This document shows, piece by piece, positions 1 to 7,041 of a stretch of DNA of 25,673 bases. Positions within the stretch are counted from its first letter, which is position 1; each line of letters begins with the position of its first letter. Both the position numbers and the translations under genes were made by a program. Origin of the DNA: CAYLNM01 sp964385045 (GTDB taxonomy: Bacteria; Planctomycetota; Phycisphaerae; Phycisphaerales; SM1A02); assembly GCA_964385045.1 (NCBI GenBank), contig CAYLNM010000048.1, positions 1-25,673 of the forward strand, in the 5' to 3' direction. The notes beneath the pieces were generated by a model. It did no database searches, was not told the origin of the DNA, and saw only the letters and a program-made list of their open reading frames with translations.

Positions 1-86
1 GCGGGCGGGGCGGCGATGACCGCGGCGCCCGTGGCCAGGGCGGCCGTGCGCAGGCTCCACGCGGATTGACGACGTCGATGGGACAT
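1..86 (-). CDS. Secreted protein, N-terminal signal peptide only (runs off left edge)
   Basis: On the minus strand an ATG at 86-84 opens a frame that stays open to the window edge (28 codons). It begins MSHRRRQSAWSLR and continues with a hydrophobic Ala-rich run (TAALATGAAVIAA) before Pro-Pro. That is a classic Sec or Tat-like signal peptide: a positively charged n-region followed by an h-region. A ribosome site AGGAG lies at 94-98, seven bases before the ATG, and a TTGAAG-N16-TACGCT promoter lies at 145-172. The mature protein is outside the window, so its function cannot be told. The combined promoter, ribosome site and signal peptide make a real gene start likely despite the short visible part. 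Confidence 0.7.
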   Translation of the reverse strand, partial: MSHRRRQSAWSLRTAALATGAAVIAAPP

Positions 87-144
87 CGGGCGGCTCCTCG
101 GTTGCGTGCGGGTTCCCCGGCCCGCCGGAATCGGTCCAACGACG

Positions 145-172
145 AGCGTAGCAGCCCGCCCTTCGACTTCAA
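145..172 (-). promoter_or_regulatory. Predicted promoter of the left-edge secreted-protein gene
   Basis: On the minus strand the -35 hexamer TTGAAG (172-167) is followed after 16 bp by the -10 hexamer TACGCT (150-145). Transcription would start near 138, giving a leader of about 50 nt that carries the AGGAG site at 94-98. The same TTG...N16...TANNNT layout occurs upstream of both secreted protease genes in this window. Confidence 0.5.
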
Positions 173-259
173 GGGGCTCTCGGTGACTCACTCGCCCGTC
201 TTGCGAGCTCCAGCCTTGCGGAATCGGTGAGCCTGCGGGTTCCGGCGGTCGGCCCGCCA

Positions 260-296
260 CGAGGCGGGCACGGCCACCTCGGCCCTGCCCGCCTCG
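260..296 (-). terminator. Hairpin after the M17 aminopeptidase gene
   Basis: The arms at 260-270 and 286-296 are perfect 11-base inverted repeats. Inside them a GGCC/GGCC pair (272-275 with 281-284) closes a 5-base loop. The structure begins 26 bases beyond the aminopeptidase stop codon. There is no U-tract after it, so it is either an unconventional intrinsic terminator or an mRNA 3'-end stabiliser. Confidence 0.5.
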
Positions 297-321
297 CCGC
301 GTCGCGTGCCCGGATCGCCCC

Positions 322-1791
322 TCAGGACCGCGCGTACCGCGCCGCCAGCTCCGTCAGCAGTCGCACGCCGAAGCCGGACGGGCCGGGGACGTGGACCGCG
401 TCGCCCTCGCTCTCGGCCGTGCCCGCGATGTCCACGTGGGCCCACGGGACGTCCTCGGGGACGAAGTAGCTGAGGAACGCCGCGCCCTGGATCGGGTGGG
501 CGTCGCGCTTGGGCGAGCTGTTCCAGATGTCGGCGTGCTTGGCCCGCATCTGGTCGCGGTAGTCCTCGTGCAGCGGCATCCGCCAGACCTTCTCGCCGGT
601 CTCGGCGCCCGCCGCGTCCACGTGGGCCGCGAGCTCGTCGTCGGTGGACCACAGCCCGGCGTACGTGGAGCCGAGGGCGACCACCACGCCGCCGGTGAGC
701 GTCGCGACGTCCACGATCGCGGTGGGCTCGTACTGCTCGCACGCCCACGCGAGCCCGTCGGCGAGGATCATGCGGCCCTCGGCGTCGGTGTTGGTGACCT
801 CGACCGTCACCCCGTTGTACATCTCGACGATGTCGTCGGGCCGGTAGGCGTCGCCGTCGATCATGTTCTCGGCGCACGGCATGAGGCCGATCACGTGCAC
901 CGGCAGGTCGAGGGCGGCGATCGCGAGCATCGCCCCGAGCACCGCGTAGCCGCCGCAGCCGTCGTACTTCATGCCCTGCATCGAGCCCTGGATCTTCAGC
1001 GAGTAGCCGCCGGAGTCGTAGGTCATCGTCTTGCCCACGAGACACAGCCGCACGCCGCGGCGGGCCTTCCTCGGCTTGTGCTCGAGGATCACCATGTTCG
1101 GCTTGGCGTCCGAGCCGCGGCCGACGTTCACGATGCCGTTGAGGCCGAGCTCCTGCGCCTTCTGGTAGGTGATGACCGTCGTCTTGAGGCCGCGGCCGCG
1201 GGCGAGCTTGCGGGCCTCGGCCGCGAACCACGGGGGGTTGCAGACGTTGGGCGGCGTCGCGCCGAGGCGGCGGGCCTCGTTCACCGCCTCGGCCACCGTC
1301 AGGCCCTCGTCGATCGCGGCCTTGCCCTCAGCGTCGTTGGCGACCACGGTGAGCTTGCCCGAGGCCTTCTCCCGCTTGGTCGCGGTGCCGTCGAAGTGAT
1401 CGACGCGCCAGCGGGCGACGCCGAGCGCCTCGCCGAACGTGCGGGCGACGATCGCCCGGTCCATCGTCCGGGCGGGGATCGCGTCGAGGTGCAGCCGGAT
1501 CGCCGAGTCGCCGCGGCGGTGGCAGGCCTTGAGCAGCCGGGCGGCCGCGGTGCGGAGGCGGTCGGCGTCGAGGCCGTCCCTGGTGCCGAGTCCGAGCAGC
1601 AGATGCTTCGCGCCCGCGGGGCAGGTCTCGCCGGCGTCGGCCTTGAAGCCGGGCGTGTCGAGGGCCTGCTTCAGGGCCTTCTTGTCGCCGTCGGGCAGAT
1701 CGAGCCCGCGGGGCAGGCCGGCGGGCTCGCTGAAGACGGCGACGACGTGGACGGGGGAGCGGGACGAGCCGGTGGTGACGCTGCTGTACAC
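322..1791 (-). CDS. Leucyl aminopeptidase, M17 family
   Basis: This 489-residue cytosolic protein matches the dinuclear-zinc M17 leucyl aminopeptidases (PepA family), which remove N-terminal residues from peptides and work as hexamers. The family signature NTDAEGRM is at residues 334-341. The metal ligands expected from PepA are present as K254, D259, D277, D336 and E338, and the catalytic Lys and Arg as K266 and R340. The segment corresponding to the usual TFDSGG reads TYDSGG. The first ~165 residues form the variable N-terminal domain. The start is a GTG at 1791-1789 with GGAG at 1798-1801, six bases upstream. A TATCCT hexamer at 1889-1894 gives a leader of about 90 nt. The gene is divergent from thiE and appears monocistronic, with a hairpin after the stop. 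Family assignment is firm; substrate preference is unknown. Confidence 0.93.
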   Translation of the reverse strand: MYSSVTTGSSRSPVHVVAVFSEPAGLPRGLDLPDGDKKALKQALDTPGFKADAGETCPAGAKHLLLGLGTRDGLDADRLRTAAARLLKACHRRGDSAIRLHLDAIPARTMDRAIVARTFGEALGVARWRVDHFDGTATKREKASGKLTVVANDAEGKAAIDEGLTVAEAVNEARRLGATPPNVCNPPWFAAEARKLARGRGLKTTVITYQKAQELGLNGIVNVGRGSDAKPNMVILEHKPRKARRGVRLCLVGKTMTYDSGGYSLKIQGSMQGMKYDGCGGYAVLGAMLAIAALDLPVHVIGLMPCAENMIDGDAYRPDDIVEMYNGVTVEVTNTDAEGRMILADGLAWACEQYEPTAIVDVATLTGGVVVALGSTYAGLWSTDDELAAHVDAAGAETGEKVWRMPLHEDYRDQMRAKHADIWNSSPKRDAHPIQGAAFLSYFVPEDVPWAHVDIAGTAESEGDAVHVPGPSGFGVRLLTELAARYARS

Positions 1792-1888
1792 GGCGGACTC
1801 CGGGGGGACGCGGGGAGGGGACGAGTGGGCGCGGGCGGCGCCGCGGGCGGGGCGGCCGCGGCCGGGACTCGTTCGGAACGGAGCGGCG

Positions 1889-1894
1889 AGGATA
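1889..1894 (-). promoter_or_regulatory. Possible -10 element for the aminopeptidase gene
   Basis: The minus strand reads TATCCT here, the same hexamer that lies just before the Nramp gene start at 8488-8493. No clear -35 is seen. A start near 1882 would give a leader of about 90 nt ending with the GGAG site before the GTG start codon. No start codon lies near the predicted +1, so unlike its twin this one does not imply a leaderless mRNA. Confidence 0.35.
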
Positions 1895-2059
1895 GTGGGT
1901 CGGGGCGGGGGCGTGGCCGGGGCACGCCAGCCACGCGGCGGGTGGACGGCGGGGCCGGGCGTGCGGTGTGCCGCGGGGCGGCGCCCGTGGGCGCGAGCGG
2001 CGGACGGGAGCGTCGGGGCGGCCGGGCGGCGCGGAGGGTCGGCCGTCCACCCGCGGCAC

Positions 2060-2065
2060 TACCAT
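2060..2065 (+). promoter_or_regulatory. Predicted -10 element for leaderless thiE mRNA
   Basis: TACCAT ends exactly six bases before the GTG at 2072. With normal spacing transcription would begin at or next to the start codon, so the mRNA would be leaderless. This fits the absence of any ribosome-binding sequence upstream of that GTG. No convincing -35 is seen. Confidence 0.45.
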
Positions 2066-2071
2066 CGCTTC

Positions 2072-3217
2072 GTGGACGCACTGCGGATCATCGACGCCAA
2101 CGCCAACCGTGCCCGCGAGGCGCTGCGGACGGCCGAGGAGGCGGCGCGCTTCCTGCTGGACGACGCGGCGCTCGCCTCGGTGGCCAAGGAGGCGCGGCAC
2201 GAGCTCGCGGGCGTGGTGGCGGCGATCGAGCGAGCCGCGGGCCGGCCGCTGGCCTCCGCCCGCGACACGCCGGGCGACGTGGGGACGGGTCTGCGGGGGC
2301 GCGGCGAGGCGGAGCGGGCCGACGTCGCGGCGGTGGTGCGGGCCGCGACCGCACGTCTGGCCGAGGCGCTGCGGTCGATCGAGGAGTGGTCGAAGGCCGA
2401 GGCGGCCCTGGCCGAGGCGGGCGTGCCGGCGGCGATCGAGGGTCTGCGGTACCGGGGCTACGAGCTGGAGCGGCGACTGCTCGCGGCCCTGTCGGCGCGG
2501 CGGCGGCCCCAGTGGCGGCTGTGCGTGCTCGTGACCGAGGCCGCGTGCCGCGGCGGCGACTGGGCCGGCGTGGCGGAGGCGGCGGTGCGCGGGGGGGCGG
2601 ACTGCCTGCAGCTGCGGGAGCCGGCGCTGCCCGCGGGCGCACTGCTGGAGCGGGCGCGGCGGCTGCGGCGGATCACCGCGGACGCGGGGGCGGCGCTGGT
2701 CGTGAACGACCGGCCGGACGTGGCGCTGGCGGCGGGGGCCGACGGCGTGCACGTGGGGCAGCAGGATCTGCCCGCGGCCGACGTGCGGCGGCTGGCGGGC
2801 GAGCGACTGGTGATCGGCGTGAGCACCTCGCGGATCGAGGAGGCGCGGGCGGCGCTGGCGGCGGGGGCCGACGGCTGCGGCGTGGGGCCGATGTTCCCCA
2901 GCGGCACCAAGCACAAGGACGTCATCGTCGGGCCCGCGTACCTGCGGGCGTACCTCGCGTGGGACCGGCTTCCGCACCTGGCCATCGGCGGCGTGGACGC
3001 GGCGCGGGCGCGGACGCTGGCGGCCGCGGGGGCGCGGGGCGTGGCGGTGTGCGGCGCGGTGTGCGGAGCGGACGACCCCGAGGCGGCCGCCCGGGCGGTG
3101 CGGGCGGCGATGGACGCGGGGGCCGCGGAGCGGGCGGAGACTGGCGGTGCCGCGGGTGCCGCGGGTGCCGCGGGGGACCCGAGCGCCGCCGGTGCCGCGC
3201 GGGAGCCCACGCGATGA
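2072..3217 (+). CDS. thiE: Thiamine phosphate synthase with N-terminal ThiD2-type domain
   Basis: This 381-residue protein should join hydroxymethylpyrimidine diphosphate to thiazole phosphate to make thiamine phosphate. Residues 1 to ~140 resemble the ThiD2 domain fused to ThiE in cyanobacteria and planctomycetes (opening RIIDANANRAREALR, later RSIEEWSK and IEGLRYRGYELE). Residues ~148-345 are the ThiE TIM barrel: QLRE (180-183), the VVND metal/diphosphate motif (210-213), GVHVGQQDLP (225-234), GVSTS (249-253), GPMFPSGTK (272-280) and the phosphate-binding AIGGV (304-308). The last ~30 residues are a low-complexity Gly/Ala tail partly encoded by three copies of a 9-bp repeat. The GTG start was chosen because the ThiD2 homology begins there and a TANNNT element precedes it by six bases. 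The stop overlaps the next gene's ATG by four bases, implying translational coupling. Confidence 0.9.
   Translation: MDALRIIDANANRAREALRTAEEAARFLLDDAALASVAKEARHELAGVVAAIERAAGRPLASARDTPGDVGTGLRGRGEAERADVAAVVRAATARLAEALRSIEEWSKAEAALAEAGVPAAIEGLRYRGYELERRLLAALSARRRPQWRLCVLVTEAACRGGDWAGVAEAAVRGGADCLQLREPALPAGALLERARRLRRITADAGAALVVNDRPDVALAAGADGVHVGQQDLPAADVRRLAGERLVIGVSTSRIEEARAALAAGADGCGVGPMFPSGTKHKDVIVGPAYLRAYLAWDRLPHLAIGGVDAARARTLAAAGARGVAVCGAVCGADDPEAAARAVRAAMDAGAAERAETGGAAGAAGAAGDPSAAGAAREPTR
3146..3172 (+). repeat. 9-bp tandem repeat in the 3' end of thiE
   Basis: Three head-to-tail copies of GGTGCCGCG encode the Gly-Ala-Ala repeats of the ThiE tail, beyond the catalytic barrel. The unit is a multiple of three, so copy-number change would keep the reading frame. 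Confidence 0.7.
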
Positions 3218-4068
3218 CCGCGGTGATCGGCGACGTCGAGCTGCTCGTCCTCGGCTCGGGCACCAGCGCCGGCGTGCCGGTGATCGGCTGCGACTGCGAC
3301 ACCTGCACGAGCGACGATCCGCGGGACCGCCGGCTGCGGACGTCCTGCGCGGTCCGTTTCCGCGACGCCGCCGGCGACGAGCGGCTGGTCCTCGTGGACG
3401 CCTCGCCCGACCTGCGGCAGCAGGCCCTGACCCACGGCCTGCGGCGGTGCGACGCGATCCTCTTCACGCACAACCACGTCGACCACGTCTGGGGCCTCGA
3501 CGAGACGCGGCGGTTCAACGTCGTGATGCAGGGGCCGATCGAGATCCATGCCGACCACCACACGATGGAGTCGCTGTTCCGCGTCTACCAGCACATCTTC
3601 CGGCGGGAGACGAACGTCAACGACTCGTTCGTGGCCACGCTGGTGCCCAACGTCGTGGACGTGGGCGTGCCGGTCGACGTGCACGGGCTGCGGTGCACGC
3701 CGATGGAGGTCCTGCACGGCCGGCTGCCCGTCCTCGCCTGGCGCTTCGAGGCCCTCGACGCGGGCGGCGGCGTGGCCCGCGAGCAGCCGGGGCCGCTGCC
3801 GCTGGCCTGGGTCACCGACGTCTCGTCGATCCCGCCCGAGACGTGGCCCGGCCTCCGGGGCCTGCGGACCCTCTTCCTCGACATGCTCCGCGAGCGGAAG
3901 CACCCGACCCACTTCACGGTGAACGAGGCGGTAAGCGCGGCCGAGCGGATCGGGGCGGAGCGGACCTGGTTCATCCACATGACCCACGACCTGCGGCACG
4001 CCGAGCTCGACCCGCGGCTGCCGGAGGGGATGGCCCTGGCCTACGACGGGATGACGGTGGGCGACTGA
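3214..4068 (+). CDS. PhnP-like metallo-beta-lactamase-fold hydrolase
   Basis: This 284-residue protein has the metallo-beta-lactamase fold of the PhnP/RNase Z-like group (phosphodiesterases acting on cyclic or linear phosphate esters). The dinuclear metal motif THNHVDH is at residues 85-91 (H86, H88, D90, H91). The remaining ligands are probably H168, D202 and H257 (in MTHDL). Near the N-terminus GTSAGVPVIGCDCDTC carries C26, C28 and C31; PhnP-type enzymes use Cys residues here for a structural zinc. The ATG overlaps the thiE stop (ATGA), and GGGAG at 3201-3205 lies within the thiE 3' end, eight bases upstream. The pairing with thiE suggests co-expression, but a role in thiamine metabolism is only a guess. 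The true substrate cannot be told from sequence. Confidence 0.88.
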   Translation: MTAVIGDVELLVLGSGTSAGVPVIGCDCDTCTSDDPRDRRLRTSCAVRFRDAAGDERLVLVDASPDLRQQALTHGLRRCDAILFTHNHVDHVWGLDETRRFNVVMQGPIEIHADHHTMESLFRVYQHIFRRETNVNDSFVATLVPNVVDVGVPVDVHGLRCTPMEVLHGRLPVLAWRFEALDAGGGVAREQPGPLPLAWVTDVSSIPPETWPGLRGLRTLFLDMLRERKHPTHFTVNEAVSAAERIGAERTWFIHMTHDLRHAELDPRLPEGMALAYDGMTVGD

Positions 4069-4073
4069 GGCGG

Positions 4074-4091
4074 GCCGCGGCCGGCCGCGGC
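4074..4091 (+). terminator. 18-bp perfect GC palindrome after the thiE operon
   Basis: A perfect 18-base palindrome starts five bases after the stop codon of the MBL-fold gene. It can fold as a 7-bp stem with a GGCC-type loop. There is no following T-run, so termination is plausible but not proven. Confidence 0.4.
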
Positions 4092-4176
4092 GTCCCGGGG
4101 GCCCGGCGTCTCGGCGTGGCGGCGTCCCGGGGGCCCGGCGTCTCGGCGTGGCGGCGTGGCGGCGTCCCGGGGGACG
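4089..4176. repeat. 32-bp tandem repeat, two full copies plus partial copies
   Basis: A 32-bp unit beginning GGCGTCCCGGGGG and ending CTCGGCGTGGC occurs identically at 4089-4120 and 4121-4152. It is followed by an 8-base remnant of the unit's end (4153-4160) and a third, diverged partial copy (4161-4176). It lies in the 401-bp gap between the MBL-fold gene and atpG. The unit contains the near-palindrome CCCGGGGGCCCGG. The rest of the gap, about 4177-4454, shows no ORF with coding character and no other structure that I can see. Confidence 0.85.
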
Positions 4177-4454
4177 CGGGCGGGACCGCGGCGGGGCGGC
4201 GACGCGGCAGTGACGGTGGACACGGGCCGCGGCCGACGGCCCCGGGCGGCGCCAGGGCCTGCCGGCCGGAACCCGAACGCGAGGCGGCGGTCCCCGATGA
4301 GCCGGCGGCCCGTGGCGGCTCCCGGCGGCGGCTCGCGGCCGGACCCGGGGGGCGGCCACTCGGCGGGCGGCCGGGCGGCCGGGCGGGAGGTGCCGGTCGT
4401 CCTCCGCCGGCGAGCCGCGGCCACCCGCGCGGGGACTCGGGCCCCCGACCCCGC

Positions 4455-4460
4455 TACACT
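4455..4460 (+). promoter_or_regulatory. Predicted -10 element for atpG
   Basis: TACACT ends nine bases before the atpG ATG at 4470. The predicted transcription start lies 0-3 bases from the ATG, so the message would be leaderless or nearly so. No ribosome-binding sequence is present before the ATG, and no clear -35 is visible. Confidence 0.45.
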
Positions 4461-4469
4461 GTCCGCCCC

Positions 4470-5366
4470 ATGGCCAGAACCCGAGAGATCAAGAAGCGCA
4501 TGGTCGCGGTCGGCACGATCCAGCGGATCACCAAGACCATGCAGATGATCGCCACCGCGAAGTTCACCGCGGCGCTCCAGCGAGCGCAGGCGACCAAGCC
4601 GTACACCGCCCGCATCCGCGAGCTCGTCCAGGAGCTCTCGGCCAGCGCCGGTGGCGAGCTCGACCACCCGCTGCTCCGCACCGAGCCGGTCGCGGGCGGC
4701 CGCGAGCTGGTCCTGGTCATCTCGTCGGATCGCGGGCTCTGCGGGGCGTACAACGCCAACGTGCTGCGGACCGGCCTGGCCCACCTCCGCGGCCTCCGCG
4801 ACCAGGGCGTCGAGTCGACCCTCGAGATCAGCGGCAAGAAGGCGGTCGGCTTCTTCGAGTTCGCCCGGGTGCCGATCGCCGAGCACCACACCATCGGCGA
4901 CACGCCCGCCTACGACGACATCGACGCCCTCGCCACGCGGTACATGCAGTCCTTCGTGGACGGCGAGTACGACGCGGTGCGGATCGTCTACATGCGGTTC
5001 GAGTCGAACTCGCGGCAGATCCCGACCGTGGAGCAGCTGCTCCCGCTGTCGCCCGAGGCGGCCGGCGGCGAGGACGGCGAGGCCGAGGGCGGCGACGCCG
5101 GGCCCGGCTCCGAGTACGAGTTCAGCCCCTCGGCCGAGGAGCTCCTCGCCGACATGCTGCCGCAGACGGTGAAGACGCAGCTCTTCCAGTGCTTCAACGA
5201 CGCGGTGGTGAGCGAGCAGATCATGCGGATGGTGGCGATGAAGGCCGCCACCGAGAACGCCCGCGACCTCAAGCGGTCGCTCAACCGGCAGTTCAACCGC
5301 GCCCGCCAGGCCCAGATCACGACGGAGCTCACCGAGATCATCTCGGGCGCCGCGGCGCTGGAGTGA
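4470..5366 (+). CDS. atpG: ATP synthase F1 gamma subunit
   Basis: This 298-residue protein is the central rotor shaft of the F1 ATPase. The N-terminal helix carries the family pattern REIKKRM...ITKTMQMIATAKF (5-32). The conserved SSDRGLCGAYNAN is at 85-97. The C-terminal helix ends with the family signature around ITTELTEIISGAAAL (283-297). Length is typical. Residues ~196-222 form an acidic Gly/Glu-rich stretch that looks like a surface insertion. The gene stands alone: neither atpA nor atpD flanks it, although atpG normally sits between them. An ATG preceded closely by TACACT fixes the start. A strong hairpin follows the stop, so it seems to be a single-gene transcript. Confidence 0.95.
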   Translation: MARTREIKKRMVAVGTIQRITKTMQMIATAKFTAALQRAQATKPYTARIRELVQELSASAGGELDHPLLRTEPVAGGRELVLVISSDRGLCGAYNANVLRTGLAHLRGLRDQGVESTLEISGKKAVGFFEFARVPIAEHHTIGDTPAYDDIDALATRYMQSFVDGEYDAVRIVYMRFESNSRQIPTVEQLLPLSPEAAGGEDGEAEGGDAGPGSEYEFSPSAEELLADMLPQTVKTQLFQCFNDAVVSEQIMRMVAMKAATENARDLKRSLNRQFNRARQAQITTELTEIISGAAALE

Positions 5367-5419
5367 TCGCGGGGAGAGCCCGGGGCCGCCCCCGCCGGCC
5401 GATCCAGGGACTCATGACG

Positions 5420-5449
5420 CGCGGCCCGGACCTTCTCGTCCGGGCCGCG
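5420..5449 (+). terminator. Hairpin after atpG
   Basis: Twelve-base arms at 5420-5431 and 5438-5449 are perfectly complementary around the six-base loop CTTCTC. The hairpin begins 53 bases after the atpG stop and ends 53 bases before the next start. No T-run follows. Confidence 0.55.
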
Positions 5450-5490
5450 GTCGCGCGCGGGGGCACGGATCGACGGGGGCGAGGCGGGGG

Positions 5491-5496
5491 TACGCT
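5491..5496 (+). promoter_or_regulatory. Predicted -10 element for leaderless zinc-ribbon gene mRNA
   Basis: TACGCT ends exactly six bases before the ATG at 5503. This is the same spacing as at thiE and the Nramp gene and predicts a leaderless transcript. It also supports 5503 as the true start of the frameshifted gene. Confidence 0.45.
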
Positions 5497-5502
5497 GCCG
5501 GG

Positions 5503-5865
5503 ATGGCGATGAGCTGGATCATCGGCGGGATGGTCGCGGCGGCGGGCGGGGTGCTCGCGGGCCGGGGACTGCTCGGTCGCGACGTCTCCGGGGTGCCGCG
5601 GTGCCGGGGGTGCGGCCAGCGGGTCACCGCGGCCCAGGCGGCGGGGGCGGTCGGCCGGGACGATCGCTGCCCCGAGTGCGGGCGACGGCTCGCCGGCGGC
5701 GGCGGATCCGGCGCGGCCCGGTGGCGGCCGGCGCGATCGTCGCCGGGCTCGGGCTCGGCGGGGCCGCGGCCTGGCCCGAGCCGACCACGCGGATCCCGAT
5801 CATGCCGACCGCGTGGCTGCTTGCGGTCGAGGAGCCGCTGGCGACGCCCGCGACGCGGCGCCTGA
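5503..5865 (+). CDS. Zinc-ribbon N-terminal part of an apparently frameshifted membrane protein
   Basis: The frame from ATG 5503 encodes a hydrophobic start (WIIGGMVAAAGGVLAGRGLLG). It then encodes a four-cysteine zinc ribbon: CRGC near residue 34 and CPEC about 20 residues later, followed by GRRL. After about base 5695 the frame turns into Arg/Ser/Pro-rich sequence with no protein character. At the same place the -1 frame reads an Arg stretch and then a transmembrane segment, which is the usual layout after a CPECGR ribbon in planctomycete membrane proteins. I therefore read this as the first third of one gene continuing at 5721-7010. The shift lies in the GGC/CGG repeat around 5685-5710. 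The stop at 5865 is probably an artefact of the wrong frame. Confidence 0.6.
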   Translation: MAMSWIIGGMVAAAGGVLAGRGLLGRDVSGVPRCRGCGQRVTAAQAAGAVGRDDRCPECGRRLAGGGGSGAARWRPARSSPGSGSAGPRPGPSRPRGSRSCRPRGCLRSRSRWRRPRRGA

Positions 5866-7010
5866 TCCGGGGCGAGCTCGTCGGGCGCCGGGTCGCGGGC
5901 GCGTTGCCCACGCACCGGCTCGACGACCTCGCCCGGCTGCTGCGGGCCGACCTCGACCGCATCGACCGCGGCGCCGACTCGGCCTCGGTGCTCGCGGAGT
6001 GGCACGCGGTGGTGGACGAGCTCGTCGTCGGCGGCCACCTCGGGCCCGAGGACGTGCGGCGACTGCACGACGCGGGCACCGTCCTCGCGCTGCGCGTCCG
6101 GCCGCTGCCGCCCGATCGCTTCGCCGTCGCCCTCGACGTGCGGTTCCCGCGCACGCCCGAGGTCCGGCCGACGCCGGTCCCGACGGTGCCGGGCGTCCCC
6201 GTGCGGATGCGGATGGTCGAGGTGCGGATGAACGGTCGCCCGCGGCCGGATGCCCGTCCCGAGCAGCTTCCGCTGCCGACGCGGACGGGCCTCCTTCCGC
6301 CGCTCGACCTCGGCGAAGCGCACGGCGGCTCGCCGCTCGGCGTGCCGCCGGCGCGCACCGACGGCGTGGCCGTGCCCTACGACGTCGAGCTGGACCTCGA
6401 GATCTCCGCCGCGGGCCACACCTGGATCCGCACCGTGTCCGCGTCCACCGCCATGCCGTCATGGCCGCCGCCCGAGCTCGCGCCGGGGGACGAGCGGACG
6501 ATCCTCGGGCTGGTGGGGCCGGGCTCGCCGTCGCTGACCGAGGGCACCGTGGCGTCGTTCCGGGCCACGGGACGGATCGATCCGCCCGAGCCGGGCACCA
6601 CCGCCGCGACCGTCGATCCGTCGGTGCGGCTGCTGCAGCTCGAGCTCGTCATGGCGCCGGAGGTCGGGCAGCTGATCGGCTCCCTCGGCGACGATCTGGT
6701 GCTGGAGGCGGCGGGGCGACGGTGGACCCTTCCACTGCTGGAGTCGCGCGTGTCGGGCGACCGCCGGTTCGCGTCGCCGCCCCGCGGGGCCTCGGTGGTG
6801 ACCACGGTGCGGCTCGAGGGGCGGCGCCTCGACGCCCCGGTGGAGCTGCCGGACCGCGTCGACGTCGTGCTGCCGGTGGAGCGGCTGTTCGTGGAGCTCG
6901 CCCGTCCGCCGGGGCGGGCCGGGCCGCCGCCCGCCGGCTATCTCGACGTGCCGAACGGCGAGCTGCGGCTGCGGGACGTGCCGATCCGCCGGCTCGAGAC
7001 GGCGGACTGA
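5721..7010 (+). CDS. Membrane-anchored protein of unknown function (main body after the frameshift)
   Basis: I do not recognise a family. From a possible GTG at 5721 the product would be 429 residues. It starts with a hydrophobic segment (AAGAIVAGLGLGGAAAW), then a Pro/Arg-rich, mostly polar region. The hydrophobic start would serve as a signal peptide or membrane anchor. The frame is open upstream to at least 5601, where it reads Arg-rich sequence overlapping the zinc-ribbon frame. So this is most simply the continuation of the gene that starts at 5503. If a single base were added near 5690-5710, one ORF of about 500 codons would result: zinc ribbon, Arg-rich linker, membrane helix, extracytoplasmic domain. 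Its stop lies 31 bases from the stop of the convergent Nramp-like gene. Confidence 0.65.
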   Translation: MAAGAIVAGLGLGGAAAWPEPTTRIPIMPTAWLLAVEEPLATPATRRLIRGELVGRRVAGALPTHRLDDLARLLRADLDRIDRGADSASVLAEWHAVVDELVVGGHLGPEDVRRLHDAGTVLALRVRPLPPDRFAVALDVRFPRTPEVRPTPVPTVPGVPVRMRMVEVRMNGRPRPDARPEQLPLPTRTGLLPPLDLGEAHGGSPLGVPPARTDGVAVPYDVELDLEISAAGHTWIRTVSASTAMPSWPPPELAPGDERTILGLVGPGSPSLTEGTVASFRATGRIDPPEPGTTAATVDPSVRLLQLELVMAPEVGQLIGSLGDDLVLEAAGRRWTLPLLESRVSGDRRFASPPRGASVVTTVRLEGRRLDAPVELPDRVDVVLPVERLFVELARPPGRAGPPPAGYLDVPNGELRLRDVPIRRLETAD

Positions 7011-7041
7011 CCGCCCGGCCGGCGAGCCGTACCGCCGCGAC

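Noticed and set aside
1792..2071. TPP riboswitch upstream of thiE
   Set aside because: No CUGAGA-type or other conserved thi-box sequence is seen, and the predicted mRNA is leaderless.
391..4068. Very long open frame (1225 codons) spanning the aminopeptidase antisense strand and reading on to the MBL-fold gene
   Set aside because: Only the last 284 codons are a real gene. The rest is Arg/Gly/Ala-rich shadow sequence kept open by high GC.
2458..4359. Long minus-strand frame opposite thiE and the MBL-fold gene
   Set aside because: Composition is Arg/Pro/Ala-rich without motifs, and recognisable enzyme motifs lie on the plus strand.
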